Positions 22,640-33,328 of a DNA stretch of 64,000 nucleotides are shown in pieces. Origin of the DNA: Sphaerolaimus hirsutus (lineage: Eukaryota > Nematoda > Chromadorea > Monhysterida > Sphaerolaimidae); the NCBI GenBank assembly GCA_964036195.1, contig OZ038452.1, forward strand, positions 25,865,785 through 25,929,784, given 5' to 3'. A program made the translations under genes and the position numbers. The notes under the pieces were generated by a model that worked only from the letters and a program-made list of their open reading frames with translations, did not search any database and was not told the origin of the DNA. The stretch's first letter is position 1. Every line of letters starts with the position of its first letter.

Positions 22640-22870
22640 CCGTATTTCCTAGTAATACCCCCAGGGGGTTTATTTTTCAGAGTGCAAATTTACAAAGTGT
22701 GGAGGAAATTTTGAAAACGTTGCAGAAGCACCATGCCACCATGGGCCGTTTAGATAAGTCCCCCCGTGAATTACCCCCTCGAAATACCCCCAGGTCTGTC
22801 CTTGACCCTGTGGGAAACACCTGCAGGGGAGTTATTATTCAAGGGAGTTATTTGAGGGGAGCAGTTAGTT
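22640..22870. mobile_element. Degenerate CCGTATTTCC-type MITE
   Basis: CCGTATTTCCTAGTAATACCCC at the left, a GTTTATTTTTCAGAGTG block, then GGGGAGTTATTATTCAAGG words. The right terminus is lost. Confidence 0.5.
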
Positions 22871-23016
22871 TTCCCAAGAATATTAAGTAAAGTGCATGAT
22901 CAATATATTGTATGAATGGGGTTAAATTAGTTCCATAAACCTATTGGTAAGAATACAAATTCTATTATTCATGCAATGAAATCAATGCTAATGAACATCA
23001 AATGCTGCAAAAGAAT

Positions 23017-23418
23017 ATCATATATCCTTGAATAAGACTCCCCCTCGAAGAACTCCCCTGTTGGCTGGAAATTGAAAAAAATAACTCAACCTTGAGTAAC
23101 TCCCCCACATGAATAACTCCCCCACGTGAATAACTCCCCCACATGAATAGCCCCCCCCCCCCTATGGTATGGGTGAAACAGATGTTGCAAAAATGAAAAT
23201 AACAATCAATGAAGTCAGACAGACCAAAATAAAGCTGCACCTTTGCTGATTCATCAAATGAAAATGCATGTGCTGTGTGTGAAATGCAAAATACAAAAAA
23301 TGTGATCCTACAGCAGCTACATAATGTTATTCTTTAAAAAAATTCTGTCCCCCTTGAATAACTCCCCCTTAGTAACTCAATGATAAAAAAATCCCATGGG
23401 GTATTATTTGAAGATATA
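23017..23418. mobile_element. Second C-rich family (GAATAACTCCCC) element
   Basis: It runs from CATATATCCTTGAATAAGACTC through four GAATAACTCCCCCAC repeats to GGGGTATTATTTGAAGATATA. Related to the elements at 30767, 38170 and 59788. Confidence 0.6.
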
Positions 23419-23991
23419 CATGGTGCGGCAATTTAGACCTGCGCTCTAGATTTCGAATAACTTGTCACTGGGTGGTCGGATTAATGTAAAATATTAGGTC
23501 AACATTAACAACTAAATAGGAAAGGATCCCTGAAAATATTGCTGCGATAGCTCTACTCGTTCACAAGTTATTCATGCGAACGCGTAATTGTCACTTTTCC
23601 ACCACCTTGTGATATCGTTCAAACGGGATTGACTTCTCGGGACCGGGATCGGGATCGGATTGTTTTTTTTTCAGGGTTTTTTCTGATTTTCTTTTCGCAG
23701 CTGCATGCCTAAATCCGTGCACGCCCGCCACCAATTCGCCATAAGCCACCATTTCGCCACCATAAGGAAATCGGCTGGCGCTTGCGTAATTGGCGTAAAG
23801 CTAGGTGATGGAAAAGTGACAATTACACGTTTGCCTGAATAACTTGAGAACGAGTGGAGCTATCGCAGCCATATTCTCAGGGATCTTTTCCTATTTAGTT
23901 GTTAATGTTGACCTAAAATTTGACATTATTCCAACTACCCAGTGACAAGTTATTAGAAATCTAGAGCGCAGGTCTAAATTGCCGCACCCTG
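23419..23991. mobile_element. Tc1/mariner-type MITE, CAGGGTGCGGCAA ends
   Basis: The ends CATGGTGCGGCAATTTAGACC and TCTAAATTGCCGCACCCTG continue as inverted arms of more than 50 bp (GCTCTAGATTTCGAATAACTTGTCACTGGGT and complement). TA flanks both ends (23417-23418 and 23992-23993). The CAGGGTGCGGCAA end resembles mariner ends, and there is no transposase. Confidence 0.8.
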
Positions 23992-24718
23992 TATACTCGG
24001 CGTACATGATACTCTGCCCTCGCACTGATTTATGTCTCGTGTTGGAAGCGTGCCAATGATTATTAAATCATGCCATTTCCATAAAATTTAAAAAAATTCA
24101 TCAATGTAAATATGTTAATGAATAACATTATAACAACAATCAATTTTATTATCTTTTTATGAAACTCGCACGCGTTAACCATCGTTGGAACACTTCCAGC
24201 GGGAACCACGCGTGCAGAGTGTAAAGTAACCGGAGTATATGTTACATGCTTCAATTTAAAAAACAATCAATGAAGTCAGACACACCAAATATTTAATGTT
24301 AGCCTATGGCAGCGACAACAGGTACATTACCTAATCTAATACTGAGAAAAAAATAACTCCCACCTTGAATGACACCCCTCAATAATGCTGATGAAAGATA
24401 ACATATAAAATACAATATTTTTACAATTTCTGTAAAATGAATTTTTATACAATCAACTCTGGGTAGCATTAGTATGTTAACTTTCATCACCTGTAATTTT
24501 CTCAAACGCGTTGTTCTCGACTACAGGTTTGCGAACTTTCCAAAAACCCGTGCTGTTTCCAAAGTATCACAACTTCAAAAAAACAACTTCTTTGTAATTA
24601 TCGACCTTTCTGCGGAAACTATCGCAACCTCAAATTTCTACAGATTTCCGCAACTTAAACCCTTCACAGGTGAATGACCGCTTTTAATATCTACCTAAAT
24701 ACAAAATAATTGCGAATC

Positions 24719-24874
24719 ATGTACGAAGGCTTTGGCCCGTGCGAGATGCCGCCGAGAAAGACGCCAAACCGAAGATCAGATTCCCAACTTAATACCATAC
24801 GTATAATGATTAAAACCTGGCATATCACACCGTATTGGCAGCTGGAATTGAGGATCAGACCACATGAGCTGACT
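24719..24874 (+). CDS. UBL-B exon 1: small ubiquitin-fold protein, paralogue of UBL-A
   Basis: UBL-B has three exons (24719-24874, 25569-25724, 26172-26279) encoding 139 aa. Exon 1 gives 52 residues from ATG 24719; ATG 24746 is an in-frame alternative start. The first ubiquitin-fold hairpin reads TIRIMIKTWHITPYWQLELR, aligning with MIRVYVKTLHLQPYWQIELR in UBL-A. The donor ACT|GTGAGT is strong, phase 0, at the same codon boundary as UBL-A intron 1. Codons are AT-rich, unlike UBL-A. There is no Gly-Gly end, so non-conjugated UBL function is the best inference. An upstream 5' exon cannot be excluded. Confidence 0.78.
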
Positions 24875-25568
24875 GTGAGTCGAGGACGTGGTCCAGCGTA
24901 AATTACAGTTAATGTACACAGCAAAAATGGGTGTGTGATGCACCGTGAAGCGTCTTGAAGTGTATCCACGCCGACACTCCCGATACTTCACGAAGCTGGT
25001 GGCGCTTCCCGGCGCTACATGAAATTTGCCGTGAAGGCACTTCACATCACAGACACATGTGTCACCACGCTGGACAATGTTTGTGAAGTGTCTTCCATGT
25101 GTCAGTGTTGGGAAGCGCGCTTCACGAAATTGCGGGCTTCGTGAAACTAGGTGAAGTGAGTGAAAGATACTTCACCGAAACTTCGTGAAGTGTGTGGAAG
25201 TGAATGGAAGAGTCTTCACAGAGCGCTTTTCCACACACTTCACGAACCCATTTTTTGCTGTGCATGATCGCGCTTAAACTACAGTTGATATAAATAGTGA
25301 CCGTAGACGATGAGACACAGTAAAAAATGAGTGTGTGATGCTCGGTGAAGTGTTTTCACAAAGGTGCAGAATGCCACTGTGAATAAACTTCACTGTGTCT
25401 CCAAACGCTTCACGGCGCTTCACGAGCAATGCAAAGTATGCTGGGATGATTCGTGAGGTGTGCTTTACAAATTTTGACGGTCGTGATGGTAGGTGAGGCG
25501 TGTGGAAGGCACTTCACCTCAAATTTCGCGAAGCGTGTGGAAGTGTCTTCACAGAGGCCTCTTCGCAG
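24875..25568 (+). other. UBL-B intron 1, filled with CTTCAC/GTGAAG elements
   Basis: 694-nt phase-0 intron from GTGAGT to TCTTCGCAG. It holds a fold-back element at about 24918-25263 (ends ACAGCAAAAATGGGTGTGTG and CCATTTTTTGCTGTG) and part of a second one from about 25317. The last 60 nt before the acceptor are still element-like (GCGAAGCGTGTGGAAGTGTC), so a mobile sequence supplies the acceptor region. Confidence 0.7.
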
Positions 25569-25724
25569 GTCGCTCAACTCAAACAGCTTATTTTTGAGAA
25601 GGTAAACTACCCCATAGAAAAGCAGCGCATGGTTACTGCTGGCAGAATGATGAAAGATAAAAACCTCGTCAGTTCCTACAAGCTGTACAATGATGAGGTC
25701 ATATTCATGGTGAAACATTCAGAA
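25569..25724 (+). CDS. UBL-B exon 2
   Basis: 156 nt, 52 codons, phase 0 at both ends: VAQLKQLIFEKVNYPIEKQR, then MVTAGRMMKDKNLVSSYKLY, then NDEVIFMVKHSE. It supplies the helix and remaining strands of the ubiquitin fold. It is uninterrupted at SSYK-LYND, the place where UBL-A carries its introner. The donor GAA|GTACGT is good. Confidence 0.85.
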
Positions 25725-26171
25725 GTACGTTTACAACTTTTACATAGTAATTTAATACAGTGTTGCAAAAACGTATTTACGTTTACCCGAAATACCCAGG
25801 TATTTCGGTATTTATACTTACATTTACATTTTCCAAAAATACCATTACGTTTTGTTACGTTTTCCTGGCACAATTACCCGGGTACCAGAGAAAACGTATG
25901 GAAAACGCACAAAAACTGCACATTTTTTTCTGAATTTTTCTAGTACGGTACCATCAGTCTGATACTTGCTTTTAGGCAAATATTCAGGTGCATCATGGGC
26001 GCACTTCAATTAAAATTTACGTTTACCCGGGTATTTTAGAAGTATTTTACGTTTTTAGTGGTTAATACTTAAAATTCCGAAAAGGTATTCACGTTTACGT
26101 TTACGTTTTGCAAAAATACCAGTATTTTAACAACACTGATTTCTACTTTGCCGTTATCATACTGTGCGTAG
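25725..26171 (+). other. UBL-B intron 2
   Basis: 447-nt phase-0 intron from GTACGT to GTGCGTAG. Most of it is the hAT-like element at 25758-26138. Confidence 0.7.
25758..26138. mobile_element. hAT-like element in UBL-B intron 2
   Basis: The ends CAGTGTTGCAAAAACGTATTTACG and AGTATTTTAACAACACTG bound repeated TTTACGTTTACCCGGGTATTT words. The 8-bp flanks ATTTAATA and ATTTCTAC match at only 5 positions, which suggests an old insertion. Confidence 0.65.
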
Positions 26172-26279
26172 GGTGCGGATTTCCTACGCGATAAACTCTC
26201 ACGGGCTGGTATGTCGACCGACGAGGCCAACTACGTAATGAAAAGTTCCGTTCCTCCATTCGACGATGAAGATGAATGA
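26172..26279 (+). CDS. UBL-B exon 3 (C-terminus)
   Basis: From the acceptor GCGTAG the phase-0 frame reads GADFLRDKLSRAGMSTDEAN, then YVMKSSVPPFDDEDE and TGA. The first half matches UBL-A exon 4; the second half, ending in an acidic run, is specific to UBL-B. A TA-target MITE starts 37 bp after the stop. Confidence 0.75.
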   Translation, partial: GADFLRDKLSRAGMSTDEANYVMKSSVPPFDDEDE

Positions 26280-26316
26280 ATCGGCTTGAAGATTGTGTTT
26301 TTAAATTATATGTATA

Positions 26317-26550
26317 CCGTATTTCCTCGAAATACCCCCCTCAAAATGGCCACTATGAATTTATAACACCCCTCGAAATACCCCCCCAATTTAGTGTATA
26401 GAGAACGTTAACGACAAAATCTGCGGTGAGTGAAATGCAGAACACGTTAAAACAATGACAGTGTCACGTTAGAACATTATTTCTTATTACAACCCCCCAA
26501 AATTTCCACACTAAAAAATAACCCCCCGGGGAGTAATTCGAGGAAATACG
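26317..26550. mobile_element. TA-target MITE, CCGTATTTCCTCG family
   Basis: CCGTATTTCCTCGAAATACCCC and GAGGAAATACG ends with TA outside. It contains the TTTAGTGTATAGAGAACGTTAACGAC core of the family and lies directly downstream of UBL-B. Confidence 0.75.
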
Positions 26551-26641
26551 TACATTTATATTTACTGCGTTTGTTACACAATATATGCCTATATTTTCCT
26601 TATAAACCCCCTTGAATTCCACCCCCTTCGAAATGCGCCCA

Positions 26642-27611
26642 GGCCACAGATTTAATTGGGCAGATTATCCCTGAGAGGGAGGACATGACGGGCGTGTCTG
26701 GCAAGTCGAGATTTTATTGGGCAGGCATGCCTGCGTCTGCCCGCCCGCCCCTTTTTCCCTCAAAACCGCTCAAATTTGCCGCCTTCACAAACTTTCACTT
26801 ACAAAATCGTCATTTTCATCTACGTAAATGGTAATTTACCTATTTAAATTGTATTCATGGTGATTTCGGAATTTTGGCAGGCTGCCAAATTCACATCTTC
26901 CATTTTTCTTTTTCTTTTCGGGAGTAAAATCCCTCCCGACCCGCCCTCGCGCCAGGCACCTGACAGCCACCGCCCGACTGCCAGACAAATCGAGATTTAA
27001 TTGCGTGCCGGGCTGCAGCTGTCAGGTGCCTGGCGCAACGGGCGAGTCTTGCGGGATTTTACTCCCGAAAAGAAAAAGGAAAATGGAAGAAGTGAATTTG
27101 GCAGCTGGCCAAAATTTCGAAATCGCTACTAATACAATTTAAATAGGTAAATAACCATTTATGTAGCTGAAAATGGCGAATTTGAAGGTGAAAGTTTGTT
27201 AAGGGTGCAAATTTTCACCGTCAACATCGCTATTTTCGTTTATATACATAGTTATAACCCTTTTAAGCTCTATCTAACCTACTTTAATTAAATATTTTAG
27301 GCGATTTTCAAATTTTGGTTGGCTGCCAAGCTTTCTCACGTTTTTTTGTTGTACGTCTTCACACGTTTTTGTAGTAAATTATGTCTGCCCTGCACCCCCA
27401 GGGTGCAGGGCAGATATTTCCTTTTCTTTTCAGTTTTGCCTGTCATGCCGTCACAATTAAATCTTGTTTGCCTGTTTTCGGGCAAATCTGACACGAGTGA
27501 GGGCATGTCTGGCAGGCGCAACGTACTATCAGGCGCCTGGCAGGCGTGACGTGCGTGTCAGGCGCCGGGCAGGGAGGGCAAAAGTTTGTCTGCCCAATTA
27601 AATCTGGGGCC
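26642..27611. repeat. Large fold-back element, ends GGCCACAGATTTAATTGGGCAGA
   Basis: Left end and right end (TCTGCCCAATTAAATCTGGGGCC) are inverted. Inner arms also pair: GGGAGTAAAATCCC, CCAGGCACCTGACAG and their complements at 27020-27070. There is no protein. Its right end abuts the introner-ended element at 27614. Confidence 0.75.
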
Positions 27612-27613
27612 AG

Positions 27614-27853
27614 GTGCCAGTTCCGCAAAATGATATATGAGAAGTGAAATGGCAAATGCGATGTAAAAGCGCAAAGGCGAAGTGAAATGGCAAGTGAATT
27701 GGCAAGTGAAATGGCATAAGCGAACAGAAATTACTCTTTATTTTTATTTTTTACTTCGCTTTTGCCAATTCACTTGCCGTTTCACTTCGTCTTTGCGCTT
27801 TTACTTCGCCTTTGCCATTTCACCCCTCACTTCTCATTTTGCGGAACTGGCCC
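27614..27853 (+). mobile_element. Inverted-repeat element with introner-type ends, different interior
   Basis: The left end CAG|GTGCCAGTTCCGCAAAATGA and right end TCATTTTGCGGAACTGGCCC|CTG share the terminal motif of the UBL-A introner (GTGCCAGTYCC...GGRACTG-CCC), but the interior is built from AAGTGAAATGGCAA and GCGCTTTTACTTCGCC. It keeps the GT at the left only. CAG and CTG flank it. It is a sibling family in no recognised gene. Confidence 0.7.
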
Positions 27854-28254
27854 CTGGTCTGAGTGAGCTGGGAAAATCACCACCGCCTACCTTTTAAATT
27901 GTAGTGACAACTTAAGTGGCAAAAACCGCATGTTGGCAGTGATCCCCAGTTAATTCTGACGAAACAAAAATGCTTTTCACACTTCGACTGCACGTGATCG
28001 CTACCTTATGTATATACTTTACCGTTTCCACAACCCGGGATGTATACAGAACATTGTCACGGGTGGTGGTATTATGTCAAATGAAATTGTTTTTCAATGG
28101 AACAGGTGTACAGAATATATTAGTCTCCCTAAATCGTTCAAAGTGCGACTCGGACAGTCCACAACGGATACTTTATTCATTGGACTGACCAATCTGAATC
28201 TTGACCGATGCAACAAGCACCTCCTCAAATACCGCAACTAGATGAGGCCTCACC

Positions 28255-29430
28255 CAACGATGGAAAAAACACAGAAATTGAACACAGAAACTCATTGAGT
28301 TTCTGTGTTTTTGTTTTACACAGAAACACGGAAACTCATAAATTTTGAAAAACTCAAAACTCAAAAGAGTTTTTTTCTGGAGAACACAGAAACACGGAAA
28401 CACAGAAAAGTTTTTTTGAGTTTTTGTGTTTTTTTTTCAGCAAAGCGGTTGAATGCACATTAATTCAGTTTAACTAAACAAGATAAGATAAGCATCTATA
28501 GTATGTACATATTTAATGTATTCATATTTTATAATGGTACAAAAAATAAATTCAAGATGGCATGCACATCTCATGGTAGATTTGACAATTTAAGTTTCGA
28601 CATTCAAGTATACCTTATTACCTTAAATTAACCCCCCTTGAATTAACTCCCCTCAAAATGGACTGGTGAAATAATAAGCCCCGCCCCCCTCAAAATACCC
28701 CCCTCCGGGATGATGTACATCATGGATTCAATGTACATGATGTATTTTTTACTGCTAATTTGCATTTCAGCTACACATAGACTGTACTAGGTTGTGTAGC
28801 TATCTACATGTTTATTTAAAATATATCCTGTTTGTATGCATTTATAACCTGTTTTGGGTATGTAAATGCCTACTATTTTCTATGATCCTTACAAAACTTT
28901 CTGACAAACTAATAATGCCCATGGGGGTATTTCAAGGTAATATGGTAGTTGTAGTTCAAATCAATTCCATAGTCTTGAAGAATTTCCAAGTGCACATCCA
29001 TTGAAGAATTTTGGAGTACTGCATTAATTGTCGTTTCTAGGCATTTTGTTGCTGGTGTTGTGATGTTGATGTCCTCATTGTGGACATTTTTATGGACTTT
29101 TTGACACTTGAATGAATACACAAATGTTATGTGGGTTAAAACATGTGCAAAACCAATATTTTATAATAAAACCACTGTTTCCAGATCGAAATGCTGTAAA
29201 TCAAAAAAATTTTGGGGGGGAAACTCAAATTTTTTGGAAAAAACCCAAAAAACTTTTTTTTAAAGTTTTTAGAAAAAACTAAAAAAACTCGAGTTTTTAC
29301 AAAAAAAACACAGTAATAAAAACAGAGTTACTCAAGTTTTTTTCAAGAAAAAAACTCAAAACACAGGTATTCATTTTTGAAAAACTCAAAACACAGAAAG
29401 TGTTTTTTTTGGAGAACTTACCCATCGTTG
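28255..29430. mobile_element. hAT-like element, CAACGATGG ends, AAACACAGAAAC interior
   Basis: The ends CAACGATGGAAAAAACACAG and GGAGAACTTACCCATCGTTG are flanked by an exact 8-bp duplication GCCTCACC (28247-28254 and 29431-29438). The subterminal zones are AAACACAGAAACTC and GAGTTTTTTTC words. A C-rich MITE (about 28610-28950) is nested inside. The end resembles TAACGATGG of the trimer family, suggesting related transposases. Confidence 0.85.
28610..28950. mobile_element. C-rich MITE nested in the AAACACAG element
   Basis: AAATTAACCCCCCTTGAATTAACTCCCC at the left and CCCATGGGGGTATTTCAAGGTAATATGGTA at the right, with the core ACATCATGGATTCAATGTACATGATGTA shared with the copies at 32931 and 59403. 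Confidence 0.6.
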
Positions 29431-29446
29431 GCCTCACCAGAGTTTC

Positions 29447-29930
29447 TAAGGCGTATTTACGCTTACCCGAAATACCCGTACGCTTTATTACGCTTTCCCG
29501 GCTGAATTACCCGGATACTGAAAGCGTAAAAAACTTTTCACACGGTCAAGTTTTACGCTTTTGAAAAAGCGTAAAACAACAAAAGAAAATGGATGAGAAC
29601 GCGTACCAGAAAAATCACTGCGTGTGTGCAGTAAAACGCAGAAAATACTGGCACATGGACACAAGTGTGTTGAAATACTAAACTAGTGAAAATTGTGTCA
29701 CCTAGCAATATCATGGCTTCAGATTAGGAATTTTGAGGGTGATAATGGATTCCGACGACGATGTTGTCCCGTCGACAGCACTAAGTCGCTAATTATTACG
29801 CTTACCTTAGGTAGTTAAAAATACGTTACGCTTTAGAATCCATTCTCAAAATTTGGAAAGTGTATTTACGCTTACGCTTTCCCGAAGTACAGGTATTACG
29901 GTAAAATACGTATGGGTAAAATACGTATGG
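29447..29930. mobile_element. Remnant of the TACGCTTACCCGAAATACCC word family
   Basis: Repeats of GCGTATTTACGCTTACCCG and TTACGCTTTCCCG resemble the hAT-like element at 25758-26138. Borders are not defined. Confidence 0.4.
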
Positions 29931-30017
29931 GTAAAATACGAATGAACACACATTAAGCTAAGCCCACAGGCACCCAGTTTGAATGAACGTTGCACATTAT
30001 CCTCTGGCACAAGTGGT

Positions 30018-30033
30018 GGCCCTGAAGAGGGCC
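30018..30033 (-). terminator. Histone mRNA 3'-end stem-loop
   Basis: On the minus strand, CCAAC-GGCCCTCTTCAGGGCC-ACCAC: a 6-bp stem GGCCCT/AGGGCC with a 4-nt loop CTTC and A/C-rich flanks. It starts 37 nt after the H2A stop. This is the stem-loop bound by SLBP that ends replication-dependent histone mRNAs in animals, in place of a poly(A) tail. I saw no clear purine-rich downstream element. Confidence 0.9.
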
Positions 30034-30070
30034 GTTGGGTTGGTTCAGTGCACTCGCCACAGCGCAGCAC

Positions 30071-30442
30071 CTACTTAGCCTTCTCCCCACCAGTCTTCTT
30101 GGGCAACAGCACCGCCTGTATGTTGGGCAGCACGCCGCCCTGGGCGATGGTCAGGCCGCTCAGCAGCTTGTTCAGCTCCTCGTCGTTGCGGATGGCCAGC
30201 TGCAAGTGCCGCGGGATGATCCTGGTCTTCTTGTTGTCCCTGGCCGCGTTGCCAGCCAGCTCCAACACCTCGGCGGCCAGGTACTCGAGCACGGCGGCCA
30301 GGTACACGGGGGAGCCGCTGCCCACGCGCTCCGCGTAGTTGCCCTTGCGGAGTAGACGGTGGATCCGGCCCACGGGGAACTGCAGCCCGGCGCGAGATGA
30401 ACGAGACTTGGCCTTGGTCCTCCCCCGTGCCCCGCCGCCGCC
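30071..30442 (-). CDS. H2A: Histone H2A, 5' end degenerate
   Basis: Core nucleosome histone. From about 30418 downward the frame reads [20 protein letters not shown], then [20 protein letters not shown], with [20 protein letters not shown], the DEELNKLL acidic-patch segment and [19 protein letters not shown], ending TGGEKAK-TAG. This is canonical H2A throughout the histone fold; it ends in KKTGGEKAK and lacks the SQ motif of H2A.X. The open frame has 123 codons, near the family length, but it begins right after an in-frame TAG (30443-30445) with Gly/Arg-rich codons in place of the usual MSGRGKGGKA, and no ATG is available. It is either a 5'-damaged gene, an assembly error in a GC-rich start, or a pseudogene. 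The intact body and stem-loop argue for recent or current function. No other histone gene lies nearby. Confidence 0.88.
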   Translation of the reverse strand, partial: GGGGARGRTKAKSRSSRAGLQFPVGRIHRLLRKGNYAERVGSGSPVYLAAVLEYLAAEVLELAGNAARDNKKTRIIPRHLQLAIRNDEELNKLLSGLTIAQGGVLPNIQAVLLPKKTGGEKAK

Positions 30443-30766
30443 CTACGCGCACTGCCGCCCCACGCCGCTGGGGGCACAGGGGCCCGGGCCCGGCACTCGG
30501 CTGGTGGACACTGTCTGATCAAATGTCAGCCCCAGTGGATTGTCAGCTTGCTTACTGTTCGTAGCACTTTGCATCTCGAAAGGGCGTGCCCTCACGAGAG
30601 CGGCGCCGTGGCCCCATCGGTGCACGGCACCCTCCTTTCTGGGCCGATTTGTTTTTATGTGAAACATTTATGTTGACGCTGCATGACACAATTGTATTTA
30701 TTTATGTGTAAATAAATACATCAGTATCCCAATAAGCTGACAATCCACCCTGACTACCGTGAATCC

Positions 30767-31142
30767 TCGAATAAGACACCTCTTGAATAACCCCCCTGGT
30801 GGCTGGATGAAAAGAACAACCCATTCCTTGAAAAAGTCCCCCCCCCACTCACAAAACTCCCCCTCTGTGATGGGTGGAAAAAATGTTGCAAAAATGAAGA
30901 AAAAAATAACAATGAAGTCAGACAGATCACATAGGTAAAGCTACGCCTGCGCTGATTCATCGAATGCAAAAATGCAAGTAATCAGAAGTAATGAAAAATA
31001 CAAAAAAAATTTTAGCCTAGGTCAGCGAATGAAAATGAGGTTTTTATGAAAAGATAACTCCTCCTTGAATACCATCCCCCCCCCCCTCAATAACTCTGAC
31101 GAAAAAAAGCCCTCCCCATTGGGTCCTATTCGGGGATATACG
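30767..31142. mobile_element. Second C-rich family element (complete)
   Basis: CGTGAATCCTCGAATAAGACACC at the left pairs loosely with GGGTCCTATTCGGGGATATACG at the right. The interior GGTGGAAAAAATGTTGCAAAAATGAA and AATGAAGTCAGACAGATCA are shared with 23160-23230. Confidence 0.65.
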
Positions 31143-31780
31143 CTAATTGTTTTTAGGTAAATTAAGTGACTTCAAACTTCCAAGACTTTCACAACCAGCT
31201 CAAGAGATAGATAATGATTATTCTACTGATAAATGTCAAGCTCGTTTCACAACAATGATGCTAGGTATACACCACATGATGAAACTGCATTCAGGTGAAT
31301 TTGAAAACAAACATACTGTTATCTAACACAATGTGAACATGAACTAATTAACGTTGAAAACACTCAAAAGTGAAATAATATAACAGGTCGACATTGCCAT
31401 CTGAATCATTACATTATCATGCTCATCAGAAAAATGGCCGAAGCCCTATTTTATGGGGACCCGCTACTGCAAATATCGACAACGTTTTTTTCGCAACACT
31501 TCCGATCAGATGTACGGTACGTATAATACACATTCGACTATTTAGTCGACACCCAATAACATTACTGTTTGGAACAGAATATCCATTTTTCTGGTCGGGG
31601 GGTTTCATTTTGGTCAGTAAAAATTTGTTCCAAAACCAGGCGAAATTCTGTTCTCTTTAGCTGAAATTACAGCTCAAGCAAATACAGACGTAAAATTTCA
31701 CCGCAAATTATAAAAAAGTGATGTGATAATATTATACAGGTATCCAATTTGTCATGGATAATAAAAATATTAGGTATCTA
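31143..31780. other. AT-rich stretch with nothing recognised
   Basis: One 88-codon frame (31394-31660) has no family resemblance or splice support. Confidence 0.35.
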
Positions 31781-32229
31781 CCGTATTTCCTCGAAATACC
31801 CCCCGGGGGGTGATTGTTTCATAGTGGTCCCGAGAGGGGGGGGGGTCAAACGAGGGGGGGGTATTTCGAGGGGGGGGGTTATTATTTCACAAGAAAATTT
31901 TTGAAAACCAAGTACGAAATTGTTGTCTGAAACGTACGCAGACGTCGAAAAATGCAACAAAAACCGCCATTTATAAGGTTCTGTAGACTAATATTAGTAT
32001 GTAGATGGTATGTACACTGTTCTAACGTGACACCGACATTGTTTTAACGTGTGTTCTGCAGTACACTGAACACAAACTACAGTTATTGTCATGTACGTTC
32101 CCTTTACACTCGATTTGGGGGGGGGGTATTTCGAGGGGGGGTGATTGTTTCATAGTGGTCTCGAGAGGGGGGGGGGTCAAACGAGGGGGGGGGGGTATTT
32201 CAAGGGGGGGGTATTTCGAGGAAATACGG
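31781..32229. mobile_element. TA-target MITE, CCGTATTTCCTCG family (full length)
   Basis: Perfect CCGTATTTCCTCGAAATACC / GAGGAAATACGG ends with TA on both sides. It is the reverse-oriented near-twin of the 43708-44151 copy, including the TGTACGTTCCCTTTACACTC core. Confidence 0.85.
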
Positions 32230-32234
32230 TATAT

Positions 32235-32925
32235 TATAATCAATACCGTAATCATATCCACTTTCATGTAATTGATTATTACGGTGAACTTTTACGTTTG
32301 CATTTTACATAAAGCTGTTTTCCATCATTAAATTTAACCTTGTGGAATCGAAAACAACATAGGATGTAATAATTTTTTTTAAACATAAAAAAATCAAATA
32401 TTACATGAAACCTGGTGTTATGAAACTGCAAAAACGGTTTGGAGATTCACATCAACCTTCTTTCTCTCGGCGCAGAGCTTGCACAGCTCATTTCTTTTCG
32501 TTTTCTAAAATATCCATCCATCCAATTTAAGTGGGTTTTTCATGGTAAGTCGTACAAAATAACACGCTTTTGCGACATCTGTAGCCGCGGAAAAGCGCCA
32601 TAAAAATGGCTACAATACTAATAAATACCACACAAAGGAGCATTTTGACGCCATCACATCGCTACCCACCCGAAAGTTTGAAGTAACCCCATAAAGATCT
32701 CTCTATTAACACTATTCTCTCCAGAACGAAAAAAAGTGGGATCAAAATGGCTCACTCAGCGGATGATGACAAGAAAACGCGGCGCTTTGGCGCGCCGTCG
32801 GAATGAACGCAATTATGCGCTTCAGAGTAAATAGAATCAGTCGAGGCGCGCGCCCCAATGTGTGCGCAGTGCGTGCCTTCAGTTCCAGACAGTTTCGCAA
32901 ATATTCATGTGTTTCAGCTACCGTA
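32235..32925. other. Stretch with nothing recognised
   Basis: Mixed AT-rich DNA with a small GC-rich patch (32770-32880) but no supportable exon. Confidence 0.35.
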
Positions 32926-32930
32926 TTTCT

Positions 32931-33328
32931 TCGAAATACCACCCTTGAATTAGCCCCCCTCTCGAAAGACCCACCAGGTGTTTTCGAGCTGAGGACAAAA
33001 TACCCCCCTCGAAATACCCCCGTCGGGAAGAATGTTCATCATGCAAGCAATGTATTACATGGTGTATTAATCGCTGTCATGGCCTACACATAGACTAGTT
33101 TATGTAGCCATCTACGTTTACATGTCTATCATAATATCCTGTTCTATCATATTTATTACCAGTTTTCGGTATGTAAAAGCCCATCCATACTACAACCAAT
33201 CTCAAAAATTTCTGGGGAAATAATAACCCCCCACACCCGAATGACCCCCCCCCCCCCTCGAAATACCCCCCTCAAAATTTCCACTCTGAAAAAAACAACC
33301 CCCCTGGGGCTATTTCAAGGAAATACGG
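32931..33328. mobile_element. TA-target MITE, CCGTATTTC family (ACATG-core subtype)
   Basis: CCGTATTTCTTCGAAATACC and CAAGGAAATACGG ends with TA. It has a CCAGGTGTTTTCGAGCTGAGG block and a GCCTACACATAGACTAG core, shared with 59403-59778. Confidence 0.8.

Noticed and set aside
30443..30667. 74-codon frame upstream of H2A, in the same frame, as an N-terminal extension
   Set aside because: It ends in TAG just before the H2A frame, does not resemble a histone tail, and no splice pair bridging the stop was convincing.
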